Shown one piece after another: positions 51,618 to 59,882 of a stretch of 64,000 nucleotides of DNA. Below the pieces are notes generated by a model that was not told where the DNA came from, searched no databases, and worked only from the letters and a program-made list of their open reading frames with translations. The DNA comes from Bradyrhizobium sp. CCGB12 (GTDB lineage Bacteria; Pseudomonadota; Alphaproteobacteria; Rhizobiales; Xanthobacteraceae), in contig NZ_JANADO010000001.1 in the NCBI RefSeq assembly GCF_024199845.1, positions 1,178,001 to 1,242,000 on the forward strand, given 5' to 3'. Every line of letters begins with the position of its first letter. Within the stretch, counting starts at the first letter, position 1. Made by a program: the position numbers and the translations under genes.

Positions 51618-53003
51618 TCAAGGCACGCACTCCGTGACGCCGTAGCCCGCGAACTCCTTCGCGATATCAGGGTTCATCGACTTCGCCTGCGCGATGTCGG
51701 TGGCGCCGTCGCCGCCGCTCTTGCGGGTGGCGACGCCGCGGCCGAACAGCGAGGATGAGGAGCGCGGGTTGCGCTGGATCGCGTCGGTGTAATCTTTGAT
51801 CGCCTCGGTGGTCCGCCCGAGCTTGAGGTTGACGAGCCCGCGGCTGTCGAGCGCATCGCTCAATCCGGGATTGACCTGCAGTGCGAGATTGCAGTCGGCG
51901 AGCGCGCCCTGCAGGTCGCCGGTCGCAGCCCGGGTCCAGCAGCGGTTGTTCAGCGCTTCCCCATCCCTGGGAGCGCGGCGGATCACGACGTCGAAATCCT
52001 GCATGGCGAGCGCATAGGCGCGCTTGATCGCGTAGACCTGGCCGCGCTTGTAGCGTGACGCGAGGTCGTTGGCATTGGCCGCGATCTTGCGACTGAGGTC
52101 GGCGATGACTGGATCTCTTGCCAACTCGTCGGCGGTTGGGGCGGGCGCTACTTGCGGCACCTCGCAGGCCGGCCTCTGCGGCTCCTGCGTCTGGGTGTCC
52201 GGCCTGGCCTGAGCCTTGTTGTCCGGTGGTCGCGTGACGGTACCCGCGAATGAGAATTCCGTCGTCAGCGAGGAGGACAGCCACGGCACCTGCTCGCGGT
52301 TGGTGGCAGCGACCACGCCGTTCTTGGTGTTGGTCAAGGCCTGCTCGGCGCTGATGTTCGGCGCGCGCATCTCGCGGAGCAGCTCGGAGACGAACAGGCT
52401 GCGATCGGTCTTGCCGCTGGCCGTGACCGCGCCGAGCGCGGCCGAGTAGAGCACGAGCGAATTGTTCGGCGCGATCGCCGGCGCAAGGCCGGCCGAATAG
52501 CGGCGGAAACGCCGCTCGAACGGGTTGCGGCGCGAGGCGTCGATCAATGCGATCTTGATCGCGGCGCCGCGCGTGTTCACCTCGGCGAGAATGGTGTCGA
52601 GGCTGAAGCCGTCGCGCGAGACATCAGGCTCGGTCCAGATTTGCGCGTCGACCGGTAGCAGGTAGGTCTGCCGGTTGGACTGGATGGCGAAGCCGTCGAA
52701 GAAGATCAGCGCTACCGCGCCGCGTTCGATGCGGGCGTAGAAGCGATCCAGCACCTGTCGCATGGCATCGCCCGTGAGGTTACTCTGCCTGTCGACGACG
52801 AAACCGTCGCGCTTCAATTCCTCGGCGACGTCCTGTGCGTCGTTGGCGACGTCGCTGAGCACGAGTTCATTGTCCGGATATCTCGCATTGCCGATCACGA
52901 GCGCGATCTTCGCGGCATCGGCCGCGCGGCTGGCGGTGCCGCCGCTTAGCACGACCAGCCCGGCCAGCAACAACACAAGTGCGGCGCGCATGAAATGGCT
53001 CAT
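51618..53003 (-). CDS. Caspase-fold (peptidase C14-like) TPR protein, catalytically degenerate
   Basis: 461 aa, exported (signal peptide about 1-28, SGGTASRAADA). Residues about 30-250 have the p20 caspase-like fold: KIALVIGNARYPDNELVLSDVANDAQDVAEELKRDGF. The active-site His segment, normally FFYxGHGxQ, reads FFDGFAIQ (101-108), and the active-site Cys segment, normally LDACRxNPF, reads IDASRRNPF (154-162, Ser157). Both catalytic residues are therefore replaced, and it is probably a pseudo-peptidase. The C-terminal ~150 residues contain TPR repeats (ALNNRCWTRAATGDLQGALADCNLALQ, ALDSRGLVNLKLGRTTEAIKDYTDAIQ), suggesting a periplasmic scaffold. Confidence 0.85.
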   Translation of the reverse strand: MSHFMRAALVLLLAGLVVLSGGTASRAADAAKIALVIGNARYPDNELVLSDVANDAQDVAEELKRDGFVVDRQSNLTGDAMRQVLDRFYARIERGAVALIFFDGFAIQSNRQTYLLPVDAQIWTEPDVSRDGFSLDTILAEVNTRGAAIKIALIDASRRNPFERRFRRYSAGLAPAIAPNNSLVLYSAALGAVTASGKTDRSLFVSELLREMRAPNISAEQALTNTKNGVVAATNREQVPWLSSSLTTEFSFAGTVTRPPDNKAQARPDTQTQEPQRPACEVPQVAPAPTADELARDPVIADLSRKIAANANDLASRYKRGQVYAIKRAYALAMQDFDVVIRRAPRDGEALNNRCWTRAATGDLQGALADCNLALQVNPGLSDALDSRGLVNLKLGRTTEAIKDYTDAIQRNPRSSSSLFGRGVATRKSGGDGATDIAQAKSMNPDIAKEFAGYGVTECVP

Positions 53004-53170
53004 CGGTGATCAAAATCTCCCGTCAGGATAGCGGCCACGACCCGTAATTCAATCGACCAACGAAGTTGCGCCCACACGCTATGGTGACAGGGCATTGCAG
53101 ATTGCCCTTGCGTGCGCCGCCCGACCTGCCGCAAATGACAGCAAAACGGGAGCAAGGAAGCGAGCGTGCC

Positions 53171-53953
53171 ATGACCAACTCCATTGGCGTCATCACCGAG
53201 AAGCGCGGGCAGGCGTTCTGGATTACCATCAACCGGCCGGAGAAACGCAACGCGCTGAACGGCGACGTCATCGCCGGTATCACCAAAGGCTATCGCGACG
53301 CGCATGACGACAAGGACGTCCGCGTCATCGTGCTGACGGGCGCGGGCGACAAGGCGTTCTGCGCGGGCGCCGACTTGCAGAATTCCGGCGCGGCTTTCGC
53401 GATGGATCATTCCAAACCAAATGTCGACTATGCTGATCTGTTACGTTTGTCACAGAACTCCACCAAGCCAGCGATTGCGCGGGTCGGCGGCGTCTGCATG
53501 GCCGGCGGCATGGGCCTGTTGTGCATGACCGACATGGCGATTGCGGCCGACCACGTCATCTTCGGCCTGCCGGAGGTGAAGGTCGGCGTGTTCCCGATGC
53601 AGGTCTTGAGCCTGCTCCAGCGCATCGCGCCGCCGCGGCTCGTCAACGAATGGGCGCTCACGGGCGAGCCGTTCGACGCCAGGGCCGCGCTGGGCGCAGG
53701 CCTTCTCAACTACGTCGTGCCCACAGCCGAGCTCGATGCCAAGGTCGATTGGCTAATCGGCCGCATCGTCGACAAATCGCCGACCGCGATCCGCCGCGGC
53801 AAATACGCCATGCGCGCGATCGCCTCGATGTCGTTCGACGAGAGCATCGCCTACACCGAAAGCCAGATCGCGTTGCTCGCGATGACCGAGGACGCCAAGG
53901 AAGGCCTGAAGGCGTTCAGCGAGAAGCGCAAGCCGGTCTGGACGGGGAGGTGA
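53171..53953 (+). CDS. Enoyl-CoA hydratase/isomerase family protein
   Basis: A 260-aa crotonase. Oxyanion-hole segments TGAGDKAFCAGADL (about 56-69) and VGGVCMAGGMGLLCMTDMAIAA (about 103-124) are clear, and FGLPEVKVGVFP follows. ATG 53171 begins MTNSIGVITEKRGQAFWITINRPEKRNALNG, a standard N-terminus; the frame upstream is not coding. It is monocistronic, divergent from the caspase-like gene and followed by hairpin repeats. The natural acyl-CoA is not known. Confidence 0.9.
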   Translation: MTNSIGVITEKRGQAFWITINRPEKRNALNGDVIAGITKGYRDAHDDKDVRVIVLTGAGDKAFCAGADLQNSGAAFAMDHSKPNVDYADLLRLSQNSTKPAIARVGGVCMAGGMGLLCMTDMAIAADHVIFGLPEVKVGVFPMQVLSLLQRIAPPRLVNEWALTGEPFDARAALGAGLLNYVVPTAELDAKVDWLIGRIVDKSPTAIRRGKYAMRAIASMSFDESIAYTESQIALLAMTEDAKEGLKAFSEKRKPVWTGR

Positions 53954-53966
53954 GGGAAGTTCTTGG

Positions 53967-53992
53967 GTCGTCCTGGCGACAGCCAGGACGAC
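53967..53992. repeat. Short hairpin repeat
   Basis: GTCGTCCTGGC-GACA-GCCAGGACGAC, a perfect 11-bp stem just after the crotonase gene. The sequence resembles a hairpin I recall as common in Bradyrhizobium intergenic DNA. No T tract follows, so a terminator role is uncertain. Confidence 0.6.
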
Positions 53993-54025
53993 GTTGGCGA
54001 GGAATTGCGAAAATGCTCCAACGCT

Positions 54026-54105
54026 CGTCATTGCGAGCGCAGCGAAGCAATCCAGTATCTTTCCGCGGCGGCTGTCTGGATTGCTTCGCTGCGCTCGCAA
54101 TGACG
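54026..54105. repeat. Perfect 30-bp inverted repeat element
   Basis: Arm CGTCATTGCGAGCGCAGCGA... (54026-54055) is the exact reverse complement of 54076-54105, with a 20-nt loop. It sits between convergent genes. Such a long perfect stem in RNA would block both transcripts' 3' ends. A known type of Bradyrhizobium intergenic repeat by my recollection. Confidence 0.8.
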
Positions 54106-54166
54106 GAGCAAGGGGAAGGGCCGTCGTCCCGCCTTGTGCCAAGAGGGCGCGTCCCGGAATGACGAG

Positions 54167-54595
54167 CTACCCCGCGTTCGCCTTCAATCCCGCCGTCTGG
54201 ATACCCGCGACCGCGCAGGCTTCGTCATTGTCGGAGGTGTCGCCGGAGACGCCGACGGCGCCGAGCAGCGTCGAGCCGTCCATGATCAGCACGCCGCCGG
54301 GGACCGGCACCAGCGCGCCCTTGGCGATGGTGTTCACGGCGTCGATGAAATAGGCCTGCTCCTGGGCGCGCTGGAACAGCGCGCGTGAGCCCATGCCCAT
54401 GGCAAGCGCGCCATAGGCCTTGCCGTGCGCGATCTCGGCGCGCATCAGGCTTGTGCCGTCCTGCGCCGCCGCGAGCTTGAGCACGCCGCGTGCGTCGAGG
54501 ATGGTGACGACCAGCGGCTTCAGCTTCAGCTCGCCGGCCTTGGCGAAGGCAGCGTCGAGGATCTTGCGGGCGATTTCGAGCGTGAGTTCAGCCAT
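54167..54595 (-). CDS. GlcG/HbpS family heme-binding-like protein
   Basis: 142 aa. The family pattern is visible across the whole length: LTLEIARKILDAAFAKAGELKLKPLVVTILDARGVLKLAAAQDGTSLMRAEIAHGKAYGALAM and the C-terminal VPGGVLIMDGSTLLGAVGVSGDTSDNDEACAVAGI. GlcG is encoded in glycolate (glc) operons, and here the gene overlaps by 8 nt the end of a GlcD/GlcF-like oxidase gene, which strengthens a glycolate-type assignment for both. The precise function of GlcG is unclear; some relatives bind heme. Confidence 0.9.
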   Translation of the reverse strand: MAELTLEIARKILDAAFAKAGELKLKPLVVTILDARGVLKLAAAQDGTSLMRAEIAHGKAYGALAMGMGSRALFQRAQEQAYFIDAVNTIAKGALVPVPGGVLIMDGSTLLGAVGVSGDTSDNDEACAVAGIQTAGLKANAG

Positions 54596-57563
54596 GGCTG
54601 GGTTCCTTTGCAGCTGGAGAAGTGGAGTTGATGTCGGCGCGATCGAGGCTCATCGCCAGCACGCGGGCGACGTGGAGCGCTTCGCGCTGGGCGCCGTCGT
54701 GGATCTGGTGCCGGCACGAGGTGCCGTCGGCAACGACGAGCGTATCTCTGTCCGCACGCCGCACGGCCGGCAGCAGCGACAGTTCGGCCATCTCGATCGA
54801 GGCGTCATAGGTGTCCGCACCGTAGCCGAAGGCGCCGGCCATGCCGCAACAACTCGACTCGATGGTCTCGACCTCAAGGCCGGGGACGAGGCGCAGCACC
54901 TGCTCGACCGGCTTGAAGGCGCCGAAGGATTTTTGGTGGCAATGGCCGTGCACAATCGCTTTGTCAGCGATGGTACCGAGCGGCAATTGCAGCCGGCCGG
55001 CCTCGGCCTCGCGTACCAGGAACTCCTCGAAGGTCAGCGCGTGGGCGCCGACCGCCCTGGCATCGTTGTCCTTGCGTAGCGAAGAAAGCTCGTCGCGCAG
55101 CGTCAAGAGGCAGCTCGGCTCGAGGCCTATGATTGGCACTCCGCGCGCCGCAAAGGGCGCGAAGGCGGCCACCAGGCGATCGAGCTCGGCCTTGGCTTCA
55201 TCGACGAGACCGGCCGACAGGAAGGTCCGGCCGCAGCACAGCGGGCGACTGCCACTCGCGGGCTTCGGCAGATGCACGCGATAGCCGCCGGCCGCGAGCA
55301 CGCGCAGTGCGGCCTGAAGATTTTCGCGTTCGTAGATGCGGTTGAACGTATCAGCGAACAGAACAACCTCGCGGCCGGTCTCCGGACCGACGCTTTCAGC
55401 CGGCGGCACAAAGACGTCGCCGCGGAAGGCGGGCAGGGCCCGTCGCGCGCTGATGCCGGCAAAGCGCTCGAACAGCTTTCGCAGCAGCGGGCTATTGTTG
55501 CGCAAGTTCGCCAGTGGCGCGAAGCGTGAGGCAAGGCCGGCATAGCGCGGGAGGTAGCCGACCAGCCGGTCGCGCAGTGTCAGGCCGTGAGAGGCGGCGC
55601 GCGCGGCAAGCACCTCGATTTTCATCTTGGCCATATCGACGCCGGTCGGGCACTCGTGACGGCAGGCCTTGCAGGATACGCAGAGCTTCAGCGTCTCCAT
55701 CATTTCGTCGGAGGAGAGCGCATCGGCACCAAGCTGGCCGGAGATCGCGAGCCGCAAAGTGTTCGCACGCCCTCGCGTGACGTCCTTCTCGTTGCGCGTG
55801 GCGCGATAGGACGGGCACATCACGCCGCCTTCGAGCTTGCGGCAGGCGCCGTTGTTGTTGCACATCTCGACCGCGCCCTGGAAGCCGCCGCCGGCGCCGG
55901 GATAGGCCGACCAGTCGAGTTTTGTCTTCAGCTCGCCGACGCGATAGTCGGGCTTGAAGCGGAACAGCGAACGATCGTCCATTTTGGGCGCATCGACGAT
56001 CTTGCCGGGATTGAGCACGCTGTCGGGATCGAAGCGGTGCTTCACTTCCCTGAAGTCGGCGACGAGGCGCTCGCCGAACATCGTCTCGTGGAATTCGGAG
56101 CGCACCAGTCCGTCGCCATGCTCGCCGGAATGCGAGCCCTTGTATTCGCGCACCAGCGCGAAGGCCTCCTCGGCGATGGCGCGCATCGCCTTGACGTCCT
56201 TCTCCAGCTTCAGGTTCAGCACCGGGCGCACGTGCAGGCAGCCCTCGGATGCATGGGCATACATCGTGCCGCTAGTGCCGTGCCTGGCAAACACCTCGTT
56301 CAGCCGCGCGGTGTAGTCGGCGAGGTGCGGCAGCGGCACGGCGCAGTCCTCGACGAAGGAGACCGGCTTGCCCTCCTGCTTCATCGACATCATGACGTTG
56401 AGGCCGGCGGCGCGGAAATCGGCAATGCCGCTCTGCAGCGCAGGTTCAGTGATCTCGACCACGCCGCCCCATTTGCGCGTGTCGTTGTTCCAGCCGAAGC
56501 CGAGATCGCCCATCAGCTCGCCGAGCTGCTTGAGGCGCGCGAGATTGTCCGCCTGGTCCTCCTCGGCGAACTCGACCACCAGCACGGCATCCGGATCGCC
56601 CTTGATCGCGGCGGAGATGATTGGCCTGAACATCGCGATGTCGCGGCCGAGCGCGATCATGGTGCGGTCGACCAGCTCGACTGCGATCGGCTTCAGCTTG
56701 ACCAGATGCTGGGCCGCGTCCATCGCCTCGTAGAAGCTGCCGAAATGGCAGACGCCCAGCGCCTTGTTGCGGATCACAGGCCACAGCTTCAGCTCGACCT
56801 TGGTGGTGAAGGCCAGCGTGCCTTCGGAGCCGACCAGCAGATGCGCCATGTTGTTCGGCGCATTGCGCGGCACCAGCGCATCGAGATTGTAGCCGCCGAC
56901 GCGGCGCTGCACCTTTGGGAAGCGCGTCGCAATCTCGTCGGCCTCGCGGGCCCCGAGATCGAGCATGTCGCGGAACAGGGCGCGTGCGCTGTCGCCGGGC
57001 CCAAGATCGGAGAGATCGCGCGACACTTCGCCGAAGCGGCTCAGCGTGCCGTCGGCAAGCGCGGCCTCCATCGACAGCGTGTTGTCGCGCATGGTGCCGT
57101 AGCGCAAGCTACGGCCGCCGCAGGAATTGTTGCCGGCCATGCCGCCGATGGTGGCGCGCGAGGCCGTGGAGACGTCGACCGGAAACCACAGGCCGTGCTT
57201 TTTGAGCTGGCGGTTGAGGTCGTCGAGCACGATGCCGGGCTCGACCACGCAGGTCCGGTTCTCGACGTCGAGCGACAGGATCCGGTTCAGGTGCTTGGAG
57301 AGATCGACCACGAGCCCGTCATTGACTGTCTGGCCGCATTGCGAGGTGCCGCCTCCGCGCGGGGTGACCTTCAGCCCCTCGTCGCGGGCGATCGCCAGCG
57401 CCCGCAAGGCCTCGTCCATGGTCCGGGGGACGACTACGCCCGCCGGCATGATCTGGTAGAACGAGGCATCGGTGGCATAGCGGCCGCGGCTGAAGCCGTC
57501 GAACAGGACGTCGCCGGTCATTTCGGCGCGCAGGCGCCGTTCGAGCGAGGAGGCGTTTGTCAT
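54588..57563 (-). CDS. Fused FAD-linked oxidase / Fe-S 2-hydroxyacid dehydrogenase (GlcD-GlcF type)
   Basis: 991 aa. The N-terminal ~520 residues form an FAD-binding type 4 flavoprotein (VVVPRTMDEALRALAIARDEGLKVTPRGGGTSQCGQTVNDGLVVDLSKHLNRI, then GMAGNNSCGGRSLRYG). The C-terminal part has two [4Fe-4S] sites (CNNNGACRKLEGGVMCPSYR and LCVSCKACRHECPTG) and CCG domains (LCCGRTFLS, SSCCGMAGAFGYG). Such fusions oxidise D-2-hydroxyacids (glycolate, D-lactate, D-2-hydroxyglutarate) and give electrons to the respiratory chain. Linked aminotransferases that use glyoxylate suggest glycolate. An AT-rich promoter region with ATTCAT/ATGAAT half-sites lies at 57611-57645. Confidence 0.9.
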   Translation of the reverse strand: MTNASSLERRLRAEMTGDVLFDGFSRGRYATDASFYQIMPAGVVVPRTMDEALRALAIARDEGLKVTPRGGGTSQCGQTVNDGLVVDLSKHLNRILSLDVENRTCVVEPGIVLDDLNRQLKKHGLWFPVDVSTASRATIGGMAGNNSCGGRSLRYGTMRDNTLSMEAALADGTLSRFGEVSRDLSDLGPGDSARALFRDMLDLGAREADEIATRFPKVQRRVGGYNLDALVPRNAPNNMAHLLVGSEGTLAFTTKVELKLWPVIRNKALGVCHFGSFYEAMDAAQHLVKLKPIAVELVDRTMIALGRDIAMFRPIISAAIKGDPDAVLVVEFAEEDQADNLARLKQLGELMGDLGFGWNNDTRKWGGVVEITEPALQSGIADFRAAGLNVMMSMKQEGKPVSFVEDCAVPLPHLADYTARLNEVFARHGTSGTMYAHASEGCLHVRPVLNLKLEKDVKAMRAIAEEAFALVREYKGSHSGEHGDGLVRSEFHETMFGERLVADFREVKHRFDPDSVLNPGKIVDAPKMDDRSLFRFKPDYRVGELKTKLDWSAYPGAGGGFQGAVEMCNNNGACRKLEGGVMCPSYRATRNEKDVTRGRANTLRLAISGQLGADALSSDEMMETLKLCVSCKACRHECPTGVDMAKMKIEVLAARAASHGLTLRDRLVGYLPRYAGLASRFAPLANLRNNSPLLRKLFERFAGISARRALPAFRGDVFVPPAESVGPETGREVVLFADTFNRIYERENLQAALRVLAAGGYRVHLPKPASGSRPLCCGRTFLSAGLVDEAKAELDRLVAAFAPFAARGVPIIGLEPSCLLTLRDELSSLRKDNDARAVGAHALTFEEFLVREAEAGRLQLPLGTIADKAIVHGHCHQKSFGAFKPVEQVLRLVPGLEVETIESSCCGMAGAFGYGADTYDASIEMAELSLLPAVRRADRDTLVVADGTSCRHQIHDGAQREALHVARVLAMSLDRADINSTSPAAKEPSHG

Positions 57564-57670
57564 CCCTGAGTCCCGCCTGATCCAGCGAGGTGGGTCACCC
57601 TTGCTGAGTTATTCATTATGGATCGCGTTCGATTATATTATGAATTCAAATTGAGCAAGCCAGGCGGCGC

Positions 57671-58408
57671 CTAAGGCGAGGCCGGCGCGCCCTCTTCGGG
57701 CTCGGCGAGGTGCTCGATCGCGGCCGCCCGCTTGTTGCGCAGATGCTGGAACAGGATGTCGCTGAGCTCGCTGCCGGCGCGGCGGCGCAGCGCATCGAGG
57801 ATCGCCTCGTGCTCGCGCATCGCCTCCGCCCAGCGCTGACGCTTGCGGGCGAAATTGGCGGAGTAGCGGACGCGGCGGATCCGGCCGGCGAAATTGGCGT
57901 AGGCCGTCTTCAGCGTCTCGTTGCGCGCGGCCGCGACGATGCTCTCGTGGATGCGCTGGTTGGCCTGGAAATAGCCGTGCATGTCGCGATGCAAATAGTG
58001 GCCATACATCTCGTAATGCAGCTGCTCGATCGCGGTGATTTCCGCATCCGTAATGGTTTCGCAGGCGAGACGGCCGGCGAGGCTCTCCAGCCCGGCCATC
58101 ACGTCGAACAGCTCCTCGAGGTCGCGCTGGCTGAGCTGCCGCACCCGCGCGCCGCGGTTGGGCAGGAGCTCGATCAGGCCCTCGGCGGCGAGCACCTTGA
58201 GCGCCTCGCGCAATGGCGTGCGGGAGATGCCGAGCATCTCGCAAAGCTGCCGCTCGGGAACGCGAGCGCCTTCCGGAATGTTGCCCTCGACCACGTAATC
58301 GCGCAGCCGCAAGAGGATCTCGTCATGAAGCGAGGCGTCCTGGCGGTCGCCGCCATTTGCGGTCGGCGGGGCGATCGGAACCCCGGTGTCGGGAATCGTG
58401 GATTTCAT
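57671..58408 (-). CDS. GntR family regulator, FCD subfamily
   Basis: 245 aa. The N-terminal winged helix is ILLRLRDYVVEGNIPEGARVPERQLCEMLGISRTPLREALKVLAAEGLIELLPNRGARVRQLS (about 31-93), textbook GntR. The all-helical FCD ligand domain follows, with the metal/ligand histidines spread over LHYEMYGHYLHRDMHGYFQANQRIHESIV and REHEAIL. FCD regulators answer to 2-oxo- or hydroxyacids. It lies between the oxidase gene (same strand) and the divergent aminotransferases, so it probably controls both; GACC-GTTT-GGTC at 58426-58437 is a possible operator. ATG 58408 lacks a good ribosome site, so the start is not certain. Confidence 0.9.
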   Translation of the reverse strand: MKSTIPDTGVPIAPPTANGGDRQDASLHDEILLRLRDYVVEGNIPEGARVPERQLCEMLGISRTPLREALKVLAAEGLIELLPNRGARVRQLSQRDLEELFDVMAGLESLAGRLACETITDAEITAIEQLHYEMYGHYLHRDMHGYFQANQRIHESIVAAARNETLKTAYANFAGRIRRVRYSANFARKRQRWAEAMREHEAILDALRRRAGSELSDILFQHLRNKRAAAIEHLAEPEEGAPASP

Positions 58409-58542
58409 TTGCAGCACAATAGTTTGACCGTTTGGTCGCGTCGATGGATACAATCGAATACCAAATTTTGATTGAAAGGACAAAAAATGAATGCAAAATA
58501 GCCGGAAAGAGCCGAGCAGAACCCGCCGAAAGGGAGGTTTTC

Positions 58543-59742
58543 ATGCATCAGGGACGCCATTTCCTTCAGATTCCGGGCCCGAGCCCGGTCCCTGAGCGCG
58601 TTCTGCGCGCGATGGACATGCCGGTCATCGACCACCGCAGCGCGGAGTTCGGCGAACTCGGCCGGACCGTGCTCGAAGGCAGCCAGAAGATCTTCCAGAC
58701 CAAAGGACCGGTCGTGATCTTCCCCTCGTCGGGGACGGGGGCGTGGGAGGCTGCGATCGTCAACACGCTGTCGCCGGGTGACACGGTGCTGATGGTCGAG
58801 ACCGGCCATTTCGCCACCTTGTGGCGGCAGATGGCCGGGCGTTTCGGCATCGAGGTCGATTTCGTCCCGGGCGATTGGCGCCGCGGCGCCGATCCGGCCG
58901 TGATCGAGGCCAGGCTCGCCGCCGACGCCGCGCACGCGATCAAGGCCGTCATGGTCGTTCACAACGAGACCTCGACCGGTGCGACCAGCCGTATCGCCGA
59001 GATCCGCGCCGCGATCGACCGCACCTTGCATCCCGCTCTCTTGATGGTCGATACCATCTCCTCGCTAGGCTCGGTCGACTATCGCCACGACGAATGGAAG
59101 GTCGACGTCAGCGTCAGCTGCTCGCAGAAGGGGTTCATGCTGCCGCCCGGCCTCGGCTTCAACGCGATCTCGGAGAAGGCCCGCGCCGCATCCAAGACCA
59201 ACAGGATGCCGCGCTCCTATTTCGACTGGGAGGAGATGCTCAAGCCCAACGCAAAAGGCTTCTTCCCCTACACGCCGGCGACCAATCTGCTGTACGGCCT
59301 GCGCGAGGCGATCGCGATGCTGCTCGAGGAGGGGCTCGACAACGTGTTTGCGCGCCATCAGCGGCTCGCGGCCGCAACGCGCGCTGCCGTCAATCATTGG
59401 GGCCTCGAGATCCTCTGCCAGGAGCCGGCCGAATTCTCGCCGGTGCTCACGGCGGTGCTGATGCCGCCGGGACATGACGCCGATCAATTCCGGAAAGTGG
59501 TGCTCGACAATTACAACATGTCGCTCGGCTCGGGCCTGTCGAAGGTTGCCGGCAAGGTCTTCCGCATCGGCCATCTCGGCGAATGCAACGCGTTGACGCT
59601 GCTCGGCGCGCTCACCGGCGTCGAGATGGGCCTGTCCGTCGCCGGCGTGCCGCACCGTGCCGGCGGCGTCGATGTCGCGATGAAGCTCCTGGAGCAGCGG
59701 CCGCAGGGCAATGCCTCGCCGCACCTGAAAGTGGTCACGTGA
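58543..59742 (+). CDS. Serine-glyoxylate/alanine-glyoxylate type aminotransferase, paralogue 1
   Basis: A 399-aa class V PLP enzyme. GRHFLQIPGPSPVPERVLRAMDMPVIDHR opens the protein as in serine-glyoxylate aminotransferases; IFPSSGTGAWEAAIVNTLSPGD forms the cofactor phosphate region; SCSQKGFMLPPGLGF carries the PLP lysine (about residue 196). ATG 58543 follows AGGGAGG. It would turn glyoxylate plus serine (or alanine) into glycine and hydroxypyruvate. It is divergent from the GntR gene and followed by a second gene of identical length, so the pair arose by tandem duplication. Confidence 0.9.
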   Translation: MHQGRHFLQIPGPSPVPERVLRAMDMPVIDHRSAEFGELGRTVLEGSQKIFQTKGPVVIFPSSGTGAWEAAIVNTLSPGDTVLMVETGHFATLWRQMAGRFGIEVDFVPGDWRRGADPAVIEARLAADAAHAIKAVMVVHNETSTGATSRIAEIRAAIDRTLHPALLMVDTISSLGSVDYRHDEWKVDVSVSCSQKGFMLPPGLGFNAISEKARAASKTNRMPRSYFDWEEMLKPNAKGFFPYTPATNLLYGLREAIAMLLEEGLDNVFARHQRLAAATRAAVNHWGLEILCQEPAEFSPVLTAVLMPPGHDADQFRKVVLDNYNMSLGSGLSKVAGKVFRIGHLGECNALTLLGALTGVEMGLSVAGVPHRAGGVDVAMKLLEQRPQGNASPHLKVVT

Positions 59743-59882
59743 GGGTGTTCGCGGGGAGGGGGATGGCATCCGAGGGCAGGCCCGCCTGCCATGCTCGGAC
59801 GGCCCCTTTAGAGAGGGGACAAGCCGGTCAAATGGTGCTATTCGGCGGCCATCAAACCAAGGCTAGACCGGGAAGGACGCCG

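Noticed and set aside
51618..53003. Active metacaspase-type defence protease
   Set aside because: The fold is present, but both catalytic residues are replaced and the protein has an export signal, so a cytoplasmic suicide protease is unlikely.
55587..57569. 660-codon open frame on the plus strand
   Set aside because: Antisense to the GlcD-GlcF-type oxidase; no recognisable domain.
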